NCBI GenBank assembly: GCA_017631855.1
Contig: JAGBSP010000005.1
Location: 1 to 58,185 of the forward strand
Reading direction: 5' to 3'
Length of the DNA stretch: 58,185 bases
From: Clostridia bacterium
GTDB taxonomy: Bacteria; Bacillota; Clostridia; Oscillospirales; CAG-272
The notes below the pieces were generated by a model. It saw only the letters and a program-made list of their open reading frames with translations, ran no database searches and was not told the DNA's origin. The position numbers and the translations under genes were made by a program. Positions within the stretch are counted from its first letter, which is position 1, and each line of letters opens with the position of its first letter. Shown piece after piece: positions 8,417 through 15,196 of the stretch.

Positions 8417-9174
8417 GAGAGAACGCGGCAAAGGATTATTCGGAAAATCTCGACCTGATCCGTTTGATCCAGACGGGAGAGGGAAAGGAGTCCGAGCGCG
8501 CGATGGAGAAAATTCTTTCGCTCAATGCGGGACTGCTTCGCAATCTTGCCTACCGCTTCCGCGATCGCGGCGTCGATATGGAGGATCTTTTGCAGATCGG
8601 AACGATCGGAATGATCAAGGCGGCGCGGAGCTTTGACCTCGAGCGCGGAACCTGCTTTTCGACCTACGCCGTGCCGTTGGTCTTCGGGGAGCTTCGCCGT
8701 CATATGAGGGACGAAGGACCGATCAAGGTCGGACGCTATTATAAGAGGCTTAGCGTTTCTCTGATGAATGCCAAGCAGAGGATTCAGACCGAAGAAGGCA
8801 GAGAGCCGCACATCGGGGAACTTGCCGAGGCGTGCGGTGTGAGTGTGGAAGAAGCGGCAATGGCACTCGAAGCATCCTCTCCCATCGTTTCACTTTCGGA
8901 GAGAGCCTTTGGAGATGAGGACGGAATGGAGTGGGAAGCGATGATCGCGGATGAGGGAAGTACGCTGGAGATGGAGCAAATGATCGATAAAATGGCACTT
9001 GGACAAGCCATCGGACGGATGTCGGAATTCTGGCAGAGGATCGTTGCGCTTCGGTATTACCGCAATCTCACGCAACAGCAAACGGCGGAAGCTCTCGGCG
9101 TCACGCAGGTCAAAATTTCAAGAGAAGAAAAGAAGATCGTGGAATTCCTTCGCGGAGAGCTTGTAGAAAAATAA
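8365..9174 (+). CDS. sigF: RNA polymerase sporulation sigma factor sigma-F
   Basis: This 269-residue sigma-70 family protein is the first forespore-specific sigma factor. Region 2 contains DLLQIGTIGMIKAARSFDLERGTCFSTYAVPLVFGELRR, quoted here as the core-binding and -10 recognition helices (shortened motif: FSTYAVPLVFGELRR). Region 3 follows (EEGREPHIGELAEACGV), and region 4 has the helix-turn-helix TQQQTAEALGVTQVKISR. The start is uncertain: the ATG at 8365 has an AGGTGAGG-like site upstream but overlaps spoIIAB by 52 bases; TTG at 8392 is an alternative. It completes the spoIIA operon and shows the organism can form, or recently formed, endospores. Confidence 0.95.
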   Translation: MREGNYGNALQTAVEPLRENAAKDYSENLDLIRLIQTGEGKESERAMEKILSLNAGLLRNLAYRFRDRGVDMEDLLQIGTIGMIKAARSFDLERGTCFSTYAVPLVFGELRRHMRDEGPIKVGRYYKRLSVSLMNAKQRIQTEEGREPHIGELAEACGVSVEEAAMALEASSPIVSLSERAFGDEDGMEWEAMIADEGSTLEMEQMIDKMALGQAIGRMSEFWQRIVALRYYRNLTQQQTAEALGVTQVKISREEKKIVEFLRGELVEK

Positions 9175-9211
9175 AAAGCTTCGCCCTCACAGATCTCTGC
9201 TACACGGCATA

Positions 9212-9250
9212 TTCTGCTATTGCTTATCGTGCGTTTAAGCAATAGCAGAA
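9212..9250. promoter_or_regulatory. 15-bp perfect inverted repeat upstream of the SOD-like gene
   Basis: TTCTGCTATTGCTTA at 9212-9226 is exactly complementary to 9236-9250, with a nine-base spacer. No U-run follows on either strand, so it is not a typical terminator. It ends 14 bases before the SOD-like start codon, where it could be an operator or an RNA hairpin that affects translation. Confidence 0.65.
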
Positions 9251-9263
9251 AAGAGGAACTGTG

Positions 9264-9761
9264 ATGTATAGAAGTACCAGAGAGAATCGTTATTTTATTC
9301 GTGTCAGAGAAATTCTTCAACGTTCGCCAAATGCTGTGGCGAGCTTGCGTGGGAGCGATCGCTATCCTGATCTTTTTGGAACAGTTTTGTTTTATCAGAC
9401 AGAGAGAGGCGTTTTGGTTGCTACCGAATTGCAAGGCTTGCCCACGGGTGAGGAAGCGTGTGCGCATCCCGTATTCGGTTTTCATATTCACGAGGGAGGC
9501 TCTTGTACGGGAGATGCGTTTTTAAATGCGGGAGAGCATTATAATCCCGAACATTGCCCGCACCCCTATCATGCGGGCGATTTGCCGCCCATCTTTGGCA
9601 ATCATGGGAATGCGCTTTCGATGTTTCTGAACGATCGCTTTTCGGTGCGGGAGATCATTGGAAAAACAGTGATTTTGCATGCTTCTCCCGACGATCTGCA
9701 TACCCAGCCCTCGGGAAACTCGGGAGAGAGGATCGCCTGCGGAGAAATTCGGGCAACATAA
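9264..9761 (+). CDS. Copper/zinc superoxide dismutase family protein
   Basis: This protein of 165 residues matches the Cu/Zn-SOD fold. The metal ligands are present: GFHIHEGGSC (two copper histidines), EHYNPEHCPHPYHAGDLP (bridging and zinc histidines plus the zinc aspartate), and ILHASPDD (last copper histidine). The active-site arginine and disulfide cysteine appear in GNSGERIACGE, pairing with the cysteine of GGSCTG. Unlike most bacterial SodC proteins it has no signal peptide, implying a cytoplasmic, or perhaps spore-associated, location. The start at 9264 fits GAGGA upstream better than GTG at 9261. It follows sigF by 89 bases without a clear terminator. Confidence 0.88.
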   Translation: MYRSTRENRYFIRVREILQRSPNAVASLRGSDRYPDLFGTVLFYQTERGVLVATELQGLPTGEEACAHPVFGFHIHEGGSCTGDAFLNAGEHYNPEHCPHPYHAGDLPPIFGNHGNALSMFLNDRFSVREIIGKTVILHASPDDLHTQPSGNSGERIACGEIRAT

Positions 9762-9800
9762 GAGAAGAACGGCTCAATGAGAGCCGTTCTTCTCTTTTTT
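9761..9800. terminator. Terminator between convergent SOD-like gene and tepA
   Basis: A 15-bp stem, AGAGAAGAACGGCTC with its complement and a five-base loop, is followed by TTTTTT on the plus strand. The tepA stop codon lies inside it; U-richness on the minus strand is weaker. Confidence 0.88.
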
Positions 9801-10475
9801 CTCTTTAATCATACTTTGCAGGGCATTGAGTGCATCGGAGAGCCCGCCGACCTCGTCGATAATGCCGTATTTTACCGCTTCGTCACCGTCAATGATCGAT
9901 CCGACGTCGGTGGCGATCTCGTCGGGGCGCATCATCAGCTCTCGGATCTCGTCGGGATTGGCTCTCGAGTGGTCGCAGATGAATTTGATGATCCGCTTTT
10001 GCATCTCATTGAAATAATGAAAGGTCTGCGGCACACCGACAACAAGTCCGTTGATGCGTACGGGATGGACCGTCATCGTTGCCGAGGGAACGATAAAGGA
10101 TCTCTTTGCCGAGGTGGCAAGCGGAACTCCGATCGAATGCCCGCCGCCGAGGACGAGAGAAACGGTCGGCTTTGTCATCGACGCGATCATCTCGGCGAGC
10201 GCGAGACCTGCTTCGACGTCGCCCCCCATTGTGTTGAGGACGATCAGAAGTCCGTCCACCCCATCGTCCTGCTCCATCGAAACGAGCAGAGGAATGATGT
10301 GCTCGTATTTGGTTGCCTTTTGTCCGTCGGGGAGAAAATAGTGTCCCTCAATCTGTCCAATGATCGAAAGACATTGGATCGATCCGTCCTTCGCGTGCGT
10401 CAGCACACCACCGCTTTTCTCGATTTCTTCCAGACGGTCGAGCGTTTCATTTTGTGAATTTTGTTGTTCTGCCAT
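9774..10475 (-). CDS. tepA: ClpP-like serine protease TepA
   Basis: This 233-residue ClpP/crotonase-fold protein resembles TepA, the translocation-enhancing ClpP homologue of Bacilli and Clostridia, which acts without a known Clp ATPase. The catalytic serine is in GGGHSIGVPL (about residue 114) and the histidine in TVHPVRI (about 137); the region TDVGSIIDGDEAVKYGIIDEV completes the active-site side. NTMGGDVEAGLALAEMI corresponds to the oxyanion-side loop. It has no signal peptide. The stop falls within the shared terminator with the convergent SOD-like gene. Confidence 0.87.
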   Translation of the reverse strand: MAEQQNSQNETLDRLEEIEKSGGVLTHAKDGSIQCLSIIGQIEGHYFLPDGQKATKYEHIIPLLVSMEQDDGVDGLLIVLNTMGGDVEAGLALAEMIASMTKPTVSLVLGGGHSIGVPLATSAKRSFIVPSATMTVHPVRINGLVVGVPQTFHYFNEMQKRIIKFICDHSRANPDEIRELMMRPDEIATDVGSIIDGDEAVKYGIIDEVGGLSDALNALQSMIKEKKEKNGSH

Positions 10476-10536
10476 AATTTCTCCGTATTTTTATAGAATT
10501 TATTTTTATTATTTGCAGAAAACTGAGATTTCAATC

Positions 10537-10565
10537 TTTACAAACCGAAAAAAATGTGATATAAT
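10537..10565 (+). promoter_or_regulatory. Promoter of the pduL cluster
   Basis: TTTACA at 10537-10542 and TATAAT at 10560-10565 are separated by 17 bases, about 58 bases before the pduL start. Confidence 0.75.
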
Positions 10566-10623
10566 AGCAGTGTGTGGGCAATTTTGTCTGCGCGTAGTTT
10601 AATTACATAGTGAGGGATAAAAA

Positions 10624-11196
10624 ATGGCAAAGAATTTTTTGGTTGAAACCTCTGCAAGACACGTACACCTGACGAAGGAAGACGTTGAGACTCTGTTTGG
10701 CGCAGGTCACGAGCTCACCAACAAGAAGGATCTCAGTCAGCCCGGTCAGTTCGCGTGTGAGGAAAAGGTAACGGTCGTAGGACCTAAGGGCACTTTGAAG
10801 GCAAGCATTCTCGGACCCACCCGTCCTGCAAGCCAGGTCGAGATTTCTCTGACCGACGCTCGTACGATCGGTCTTGCGTGCGTTCCCGTTCGTGAGTCGG
10901 GCGACGTTACGGGTAGCGTTGGTTGTAAGCTGGTTGGTCCTTGTGGCGAGGTTGAGCTTGGCGAAGGCGTTCTCGCAGCAAAGCGTCATATTCATATGAC
11001 TCCCGCGGATGCCGCAGAGCTTGGCGTAACCGACAAGGAGATCGTTAAGGTTCGTCTGGACACCGCTCGTCCCCTGATTTTTGACGACGTCGTTGTTCGC
11101 GTTTCCGAAAAGTTTGCGCTGGCAATGCATATTGACACCGACGAGGCAAATGCAGCAGGTGCCGCAGGCTACGTCACGGGCGAGATTATTAAGTAA
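10624..11196 (+). CDS. pduL: PduL-type phosphate acyltransferase (phosphotransacetylase)
   Basis: This 190-residue protein belongs to the PduL family, which exchanges acyl-CoA and phosphate for acyl phosphate and CoA. Two zinc-binding histidine motifs are visible, ARHVHL (about 12-16) and KRHIHM (about 120-125). There is no obvious N-terminal encapsulation peptide and no microcompartment shell gene nearby, so it is likely the housekeeping enzyme making acetyl phosphate for ATP in place of Pta. It starts a probable three-gene unit with the NifU-like and GGGtGRT genes, the next starting 33 bases downstream. Confidence 0.92.
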   Translation: MAKNFLVETSARHVHLTKEDVETLFGAGHELTNKKDLSQPGQFACEEKVTVVGPKGTLKASILGPTRPASQVEISLTDARTIGLACVPVRESGDVTGSVGCKLVGPCGEVELGEGVLAAKRHIHMTPADAAELGVTDKEIVKVRLDTARPLIFDDVVVRVSEKFALAMHIDTDEANAAGAAGYVTGEIIK

Positions 11197-11229
11197 TTTT
11201 GTTTAATATTTTACAAAGGAGATAAAATC

Positions 11230-11946
11230 ATGAGCAAAGAATTTTCTTGCGAATATGCTATGAGCGCAGAAGTTGCAAAGATGTGCGTCGTAGCAAAGGG
11301 CCCCAACCACGGACCCGCTCCCATTCCCGAAGAGGGCAAATGGGTACAGGCTAAGGAGATCACCGATATCTCCGCATACACCCACGGTGTGGGCTGGTGT
11401 GCACCCCAGCAGGGCGCTTGTAAGCTGTCCCTGAACGTAAAGAACGGTATCATCGAGGAAGCTCTCGTTGAGACCATCGGTTGTTCGGGTATGACCCACT
11501 CTGCAGCAATGGCGGCAGAGATCCTTCCCGGCAAGACCCTCCTTGAGGCTCTGAACACCGACCTCGTTTGTGACGCAATCAACACCGCAATGAGAGAGCT
11601 CTTCCTGCAGATCGTTTACGGTCGTTCGCAGTCGGCATTCTCTGAGGGCGGTCTGGTCATCGGCGCAGGTATGGAAGACCTCGGTAAGGGTGAGAGATCC
11701 ATGGTTGGTACGATGTACGGAACCAAGGCAAAGGGCGTTCGTTACCTCGAGATGACCGAGGGTTACTGCACGAGAATGGCTCTCGACGCAGACGATCAGG
11801 TGATCGGTTACGAGTTCGTTTCTCTCGGCAAGATGACCGACTTCATCAAGAAGGGCATGGAGCCGAACGAGGCATACGAGAAGTCCAAGGGTACTTACGG
11901 CAGATTCAATGACGCTGTGAAGTACATCGATCCCCGTAAGGAATAA
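11230..11946 (+). CDS. NifU-like iron-sulfur cluster assembly scaffold family protein
   Basis: This 238-residue protein resembles the NifU/IscU scaffold fold: ALVETIGCSGMTHSAAMAAE aligns with the conserved cluster-binding cysteine segment, and the following GKTLLEAL matches the usual helix. Candidate cluster ligands are Cys57 and Cys64 (GWCAPQQGACK), Cys85 (IGCSGM) and Cys180 (GYCTRM). It is longer than typical NifU-N proteins of about 130 residues, with an extra C-terminal half. The gene directly precedes a GGGtGRT protein, a pairing recurrent in Clostridia. Cluster transfer to a specific client is a guess; no cysteine desulfurase is adjacent. Confidence 0.8.
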   Translation: MSKEFSCEYAMSAEVAKMCVVAKGPNHGPAPIPEEGKWVQAKEITDISAYTHGVGWCAPQQGACKLSLNVKNGIIEEALVETIGCSGMTHSAAMAAEILPGKTLLEALNTDLVCDAINTAMRELFLQIVYGRSQSAFSEGGLVIGAGMEDLGKGERSMVGTMYGTKAKGVRYLEMTEGYCTRMALDADDQVIGYEFVSLGKMTDFIKKGMEPNEAYEKSKGTYGRFNDAVKYIDPRKE

Positions 11947-11963
11947 TCAAGGAGGTAAGACAC

Positions 11964-12962
11964 ATGGCACATTTTGAAGGTTATGAGAGACGCGAGGCGA
12001 AGATCCTTGCAGTCCTGAAGGAATACGGTATCTCCTCCATTGATGAGTGTAAGGAGATCTGCGATGCTAAGGGCATCGACCCCTATAAGATCGTTGAAGA
12101 GACCCAGCCCATCGCGTTTGAGAACGCAAAGTGGGCGTACACGGTAGGCGCTGCGATCGCAATCAAGAAGGGTTGCACGAAGGCTGCTGACGCCGCTGCC
12201 GCAATCGGTATCGGTCTGCAGGCATTCTGTATCCCCGGTTCGGTAGCAGAGAACCGTAAGGTAGGTCTTGGACACGGAAACCTCGGCGCAATGCTTCTGT
12301 CCGAGGAGACCGAGTGCTTCTGCTTCCTTGCAGGACACGAGTCTTTCGCAGCAGCAGAGGGCGCAATTAAGATCGCGCTCAACGCAAACAAGGTCAGAGT
12401 AAAGCCCCTGCGCGTTATTCTGAACGGTCTTGGCAAGGATGCCGCTATGATCATTTCGAGAATTAACGGCTTTACCTACGTACAGACCGAGTTCGATCCT
12501 TATGCTGAAGAGGTTAAGGTAATCAAGGAAACCGCTTACTCGAACGGCGACAGAGCAAAGGTTAAGTGCTACGGCTCGGATAGCGTTCCGGAAGGCGTTG
12601 CAATTATGAGACTTGAGAACGTCGGTGTTTCGATCACCGGTAACTCCACCAACCCCACCAGATTCCAGCACCCCGTTGCAGGTACCTACAAGAAGTGGTG
12701 TACCGAGAACGGCGTGAAGTACTTCTCGGTAGCATCGGGCGGTGGTACGGGTCGTACGCTTCACCCCGATAACATGGCAGCAGGACCTGCTTCCTACGGT
12801 ATGACCGATACTCTCGGAAGAATGCACGGCGACGCACAGTTCGCAGGCTCTTCCTCGGTTCCCGCTCACGTCGAAATGATGGGACTCATCGGCGCAGGTA
12901 ACAACCCCATGGTTGGTATGACCGTTGCCGTTGCAGTTGCCATCGAAGAGGCAAGCAAGTAA
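11964..12962 (+). CDS. GGGtGRT protein (conserved family of unknown function)
   Basis: This 332-residue protein contains the exact signature GGGTGRT at about residues 259-265 (12738-12758), which defines the GGGtGRT family (PF14057). Other glycine-rich stretches, such as VGLGHGNLGAML and MMGLIGAGNNPMVGMTVAVAVAIEEA at the end, suggest a nucleotide or cofactor binding fold, but function is unknown. The ribosome binding site AAGGAGG lies 9 bases upstream and it starts 17 bases after the NifU-like gene, so the two are co-translated. High use of GGT, AAG and GCA codons suggests strong expression. Confidence 0.9.
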   Translation: MAHFEGYERREAKILAVLKEYGISSIDECKEICDAKGIDPYKIVEETQPIAFENAKWAYTVGAAIAIKKGCTKAADAAAAIGIGLQAFCIPGSVAENRKVGLGHGNLGAMLLSEETECFCFLAGHESFAAAEGAIKIALNANKVRVKPLRVILNGLGKDAAMIISRINGFTYVQTEFDPYAEEVKVIKETAYSNGDRAKVKCYGSDSVPEGVAIMRLENVGVSITGNSTNPTRFQHPVAGTYKKWCTENGVKYFSVASGGGTGRTLHPDNMAAGPASYGMTDTLGRMHGDAQFAGSSSVPAHVEMMGLIGAGNNPMVGMTVAVAVAIEEASK

Positions 12963-12983
12963 GTCTTGATTTATAAGGCTTTC

Positions 12984-13033
12984 GTAGGGGTCATTCACGA
13001 ATGACCCGCGGGCGATTCGTGAATCGCCCCTAC
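12984..13033. repeat. Short palindromic intergenic repeat, second copy
   Basis: GTAGGGG and CCCCTAC ends enclose two nested palindromes, TCATTCACGAATGA and CGATTCGTGAATCG. It is related in design to the element at 7420-7490, with different internal sequence, and sits just after the GGGtGRT gene. Confidence 0.7.
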
Positions 13034-13050
13034 AGAGATCAATAAAAAAA

Positions 13051-13092
13051 TTGGACACGTCATTTTGGGCGTTTGCTCGGTGATGTGTCCAA
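13051..13092. repeat. Hairpin related to the terminator at 13461
   Basis: TTGGACACGTCA at 13051-13062 pairs with 13081-13092 (one G-U pair) around an 18-base loop. Its stem shares GGACACGTCA with the terminator on the other side of the 13123 gene. The A-run lies to the left, so it would terminate minus-strand rather than plus-strand transcription. Confidence 0.7.
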
Positions 13093-13122
13093 GATATTTT
13101 CAATTTACGTAAGGAGATCGAT

Positions 13123-13431
13123 ATGAAAGAACGTAACAAATTAATATTTGCAATGTTTATCTGTCTCTTTACGGTTGCTTCGATTATTCTTTCGTTTTTT
13201 GACTCGATTTTTTGGGGGGTTACCGTGTTTTTCGGTATTTCGTTGGTTATGATCATACAGCACCGAACGGCACTTATTCCTCAAAAGAGAATTTCTTTGA
13301 TAATTAATAATTTCAAAAGTCCATTTCAAGCATTTGGTAAGCTGAAAGAATATCACGCATGGACATGGGCATTGAGCATTCTTTTCTTTGTGCTTGGAGT
13401 GTTGGGCATGCTTATATTAATGCTGCGCTAA
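13123..13431 (+). CDS. Small hydrophobic membrane protein, unrecognised
   Basis: This encodes 102 residues with two N-terminal transmembrane segments (about 7-25 and 29-46, IFWGVTVFFGISLVMIIQ), a basic linker containing NNFKSPFQAFGKLKEYH, and a third hydrophobic segment at the C-terminus (WALSILFFVLGVLGMLILML). I do not recognise a family. The start is well supported by AAGGAGAT 9 bases upstream. The gene is more AT-rich than its surroundings and is framed by two hairpins sharing the same stem core, hinting at acquisition as a unit. Confidence 0.75.
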   Translation: MKERNKLIFAMFICLFTVASIILSFFDSIFWGVTVFFGISLVMIIQHRTALIPQKRISLIINNFKSPFQAFGKLKEYHAWTWALSILFFVLGVLGMLILMLR

Positions 13432-13460
13432 TTTCTGAACACACCAAAAAAGCAACTAAA

Positions 13461-13511
13461 AATCGGACACGTCATCTAGGGGAATCCTTGATGACGTGTC
13501 CGATTTTTTTG
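13461..13511 (+). terminator. Terminator after the 13123 membrane gene
   Basis: A 16-bp perfect stem (13461-13476 with 13490-13505, containing CGGACACGTCATC) is followed by TTTTTTT. Confidence 0.9.
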
Positions 13512-13529
13512 CATTTTATCAAAAATGGC

Positions 13530-13558
13530 TTGAAAAAACAGAGAAATCATATTATAAT
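13530..13558 (+). promoter_or_regulatory. Promoter of the pyrophosphatase gene
   Basis: TTGAAA at 13530-13535 and TATAAT at 13553-13558 are separated by 17 bases, 36 bases before the start codon. Confidence 0.75.
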
Positions 13559-13594
13559 GATGGAGATAGAGTTTGGCAGAAAGGAAGTAACGCC

Positions 13595-14026
13595 ATGAGC
13601 CAAGAAAAGGGAACGATGAGTCTTGCGGAGCGGCACGCGCAGGTGGAGGGGTATCTTGGTAAAATTGTCACGATCGAGATCGACCGTCCGATCGGGTACG
13701 TGCATCACAAGGGGGAAAAGACCTTGATCTATCCGATCAACTACGGTTATATTCCCGACGTGCTCGGGGGCGACGGGGAGGAGCTTGACGTATTCCTCGT
13801 CGGTGTGGAGCATCCCGTGTCTACCTATACGGGACGGATCATCGGCATTGTGTATCGCGCGGATGACGTGGAGGACAAGCTGGTGATGGCACCCGAGGGC
13901 ATGAGCTTTTCTGCCGAAGAGATTGCCCGCGCCGTCTATTTTCAGGAAAAATATTATCAAACCACCATTCGCGTCCTTGACGGCTCTTGGAGCAGGGTAT
14001 TGATTGACACGGAACTCGTTTTATGA
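13595..14026 (+). CDS. Inorganic pyrophosphatase-like protein (family I)
   Basis: This 143-residue protein matches soluble family I inorganic pyrophosphatase: YPINYGYIPDVLGGDGEELDVFLVG contains the signature acidic cluster (shortened: DGEELDVFLVG), and IEIDRPIGYVHHKG is the N-terminal strand region. It is shorter than E. coli Ppa (176), and the second aspartate pair usual in Ppa (DxxDW) is less clear; DDVEDKLVMAPEG occupies that part. The ATG at 13595 follows AAAGGAAG; a second ATG at 13616 is possible. It would hydrolyse PPi from biosynthesis in the cytoplasm. Confidence 0.8.
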   Translation: MSQEKGTMSLAERHAQVEGYLGKIVTIEIDRPIGYVHHKGEKTLIYPINYGYIPDVLGGDGEELDVFLVGVEHPVSTYTGRIIGIVYRADDVEDKLVMAPEGMSFSAEEIARAVYFQEKYYQTTIRVLDGSWSRVLIDTELVL

Positions 14027-14032
14027 TATAAT
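14004..14032 (+). promoter_or_regulatory. Promoter overlapping the end of the pyrophosphatase gene
   Basis: TTGACA at 14004-14009 and TATAAT at 14027-14032 are separated by 17 bases. The -35 box lies inside the pyrophosphatase coding region and the stop codon ends one base before the -10 box, so the acyltransferase has its own nested promoter. Confidence 0.8.
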
Positions 14033-14094
14033 AGGGAAGAACAAGCTCTGATTTGCGCTTTGTATTAGGAATTGATAAGGAGAGAAACGGCACG

Positions 14095-15159
14095 ATGAAA
14101 CGAAACAGTGCGATTGATTATTTAAAATTTTTGTTTTCGCTGATGATTTTTTTGTATCACTTTGATCTCGGCTTCTTTGGCGGATACATTGTAGTAGAGG
14201 GATTTTTTATGATCTCGGGCTACCTGATGTTTTTGTCACTTCAGAAGAAAAAGGAGCTCGCGGAGCTCCCCGACGGGACGGCTCGCTTTGTCTGGAATAA
14301 ATACAAGGCGCTCTTTTTGCCGCTCCTGTTCTCGGCGATCAGCGGATTTCTCATTCAGGAGCTTCTCGTATTCGCTCCGATGGAAAAGGAGAACCTTTGG
14401 GACATTCCGCTTTTGATCTTTGAGATTTTCCCGTTGCAATCGGCAGGCTTCAAGGGTCGTTGGACGACGGGCGTTTCGTGGTACGTATCGGCAATGCTTC
14501 TCGCGGTGGCGCTTCTTCATCCCTTCCTCAAAAAGAAGCCCGAGCACGCGGCATATACCCTCTGTCCGATCCTTTCGCTTCTCGTTTGGGGACTGTTGAA
14601 TATGACCTACGGACATCTCGGTGTGACGACCAAATGGGTTGCTGAGCTCTTCCACGCAGGCGTGTTGCGCGCGATTGCGGGAATTAGTGCAGGATTTTTC
14701 CTCGGCGCGCTCCTTCAGCGTACTCGCGAGTGGCGTCCCGTGCTTCGGACGAGGATTCTTCTTTCGGTCGCCGAGCTTCTCGGTCTGCTCTTTTTGATCT
14801 ACGTGACCTGTCAGAAGGAATTTTCTTACAGCGCGTACGATTTGGTGCTGACGGCGCTTCAGTTCGGTATTTTGTGGATCGCGCTGTCGGGCAAGGCGTG
14901 GCATACGCCGCACCTCAGCTTTAAGTACAGCAGTATCTTTTCGACGATGAGCCTCTATCTTTTCCTCAATCACGTCGCGTGGTGTATGTATTTTCAGGAC
15001 AAGCACACGACGACCGAGGAGGGCTTGCGTGTGCTTCCGATGGCGCTTCTTTGTGTCGCTACTTCGGGCGCGATCGTGTGGAGTTTGACCACGCTGACAC
15101 AGCATCTTTGGAAAAAGGCTTCTCAGCGCCGAGCACTTGCTTCGACAGAAAACGAATAA
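14095..15159 (+). CDS. Acyltransferase 3 family membrane protein
   Basis: This 354-residue polytopic protein has about ten transmembrane helices. The start, AIDYLKFLFSLMIFLYHFD, with the conserved histidine in the first helix and the following VEGFFMISGYLMF, is diagnostic of the acyltransferase 3 (OafA/YrhL) family, which moves acyl groups from CoA to sugars of cell-surface glycans or lipids. The acceptor is unknown. The ATG at 14095 with AAGGAGA upstream is preferred over in-frame starts further upstream. It is followed by a strong terminator. Confidence 0.9.
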   Translation: MKRNSAIDYLKFLFSLMIFLYHFDLGFFGGYIVVEGFFMISGYLMFLSLQKKKELAELPDGTARFVWNKYKALFLPLLFSAISGFLIQELLVFAPMEKENLWDIPLLIFEIFPLQSAGFKGRWTTGVSWYVSAMLLAVALLHPFLKKKPEHAAYTLCPILSLLVWGLLNMTYGHLGVTTKWVAELFHAGVLRAIAGISAGFFLGALLQRTREWRPVLRTRILLSVAELLGLLFLIYVTCQKEFSYSAYDLVLTALQFGILWIALSGKAWHTPHLSFKYSSIFSTMSLYLFLNHVAWCMYFQDKHTTTEEGLRVLPMALLCVATSGAIVWSLTTLTQHLWKKASQRRALASTENE

Positions 15160-15165
15160 AAAATT

Positions 15166-15196
15166 CCCCGCAAACCTTGTTTGCGGGGAGTTTTTT
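15166..15196 (+). terminator. Terminator after the acyltransferase gene
   Basis: CCCCGCAAA and TTTGCGGGG enclose a five-base loop and are followed by AGTTTTTT. The upstream A-run lets it also serve the convergent lipoprotein gene. Confidence 0.9.

Noticed and set aside
10476..10623. A tRNA or small RNA in the gap before pduL
   Set aside because: No cloverleaf or strong terminator was seen; the gap holds the pduL promoter and the tepA upstream region only.
13000..13100. A CRISPR-like repeat near 13000
   Set aside because: Only one palindromic repeat and one hairpin are present, with no regular spacers or cas genes.
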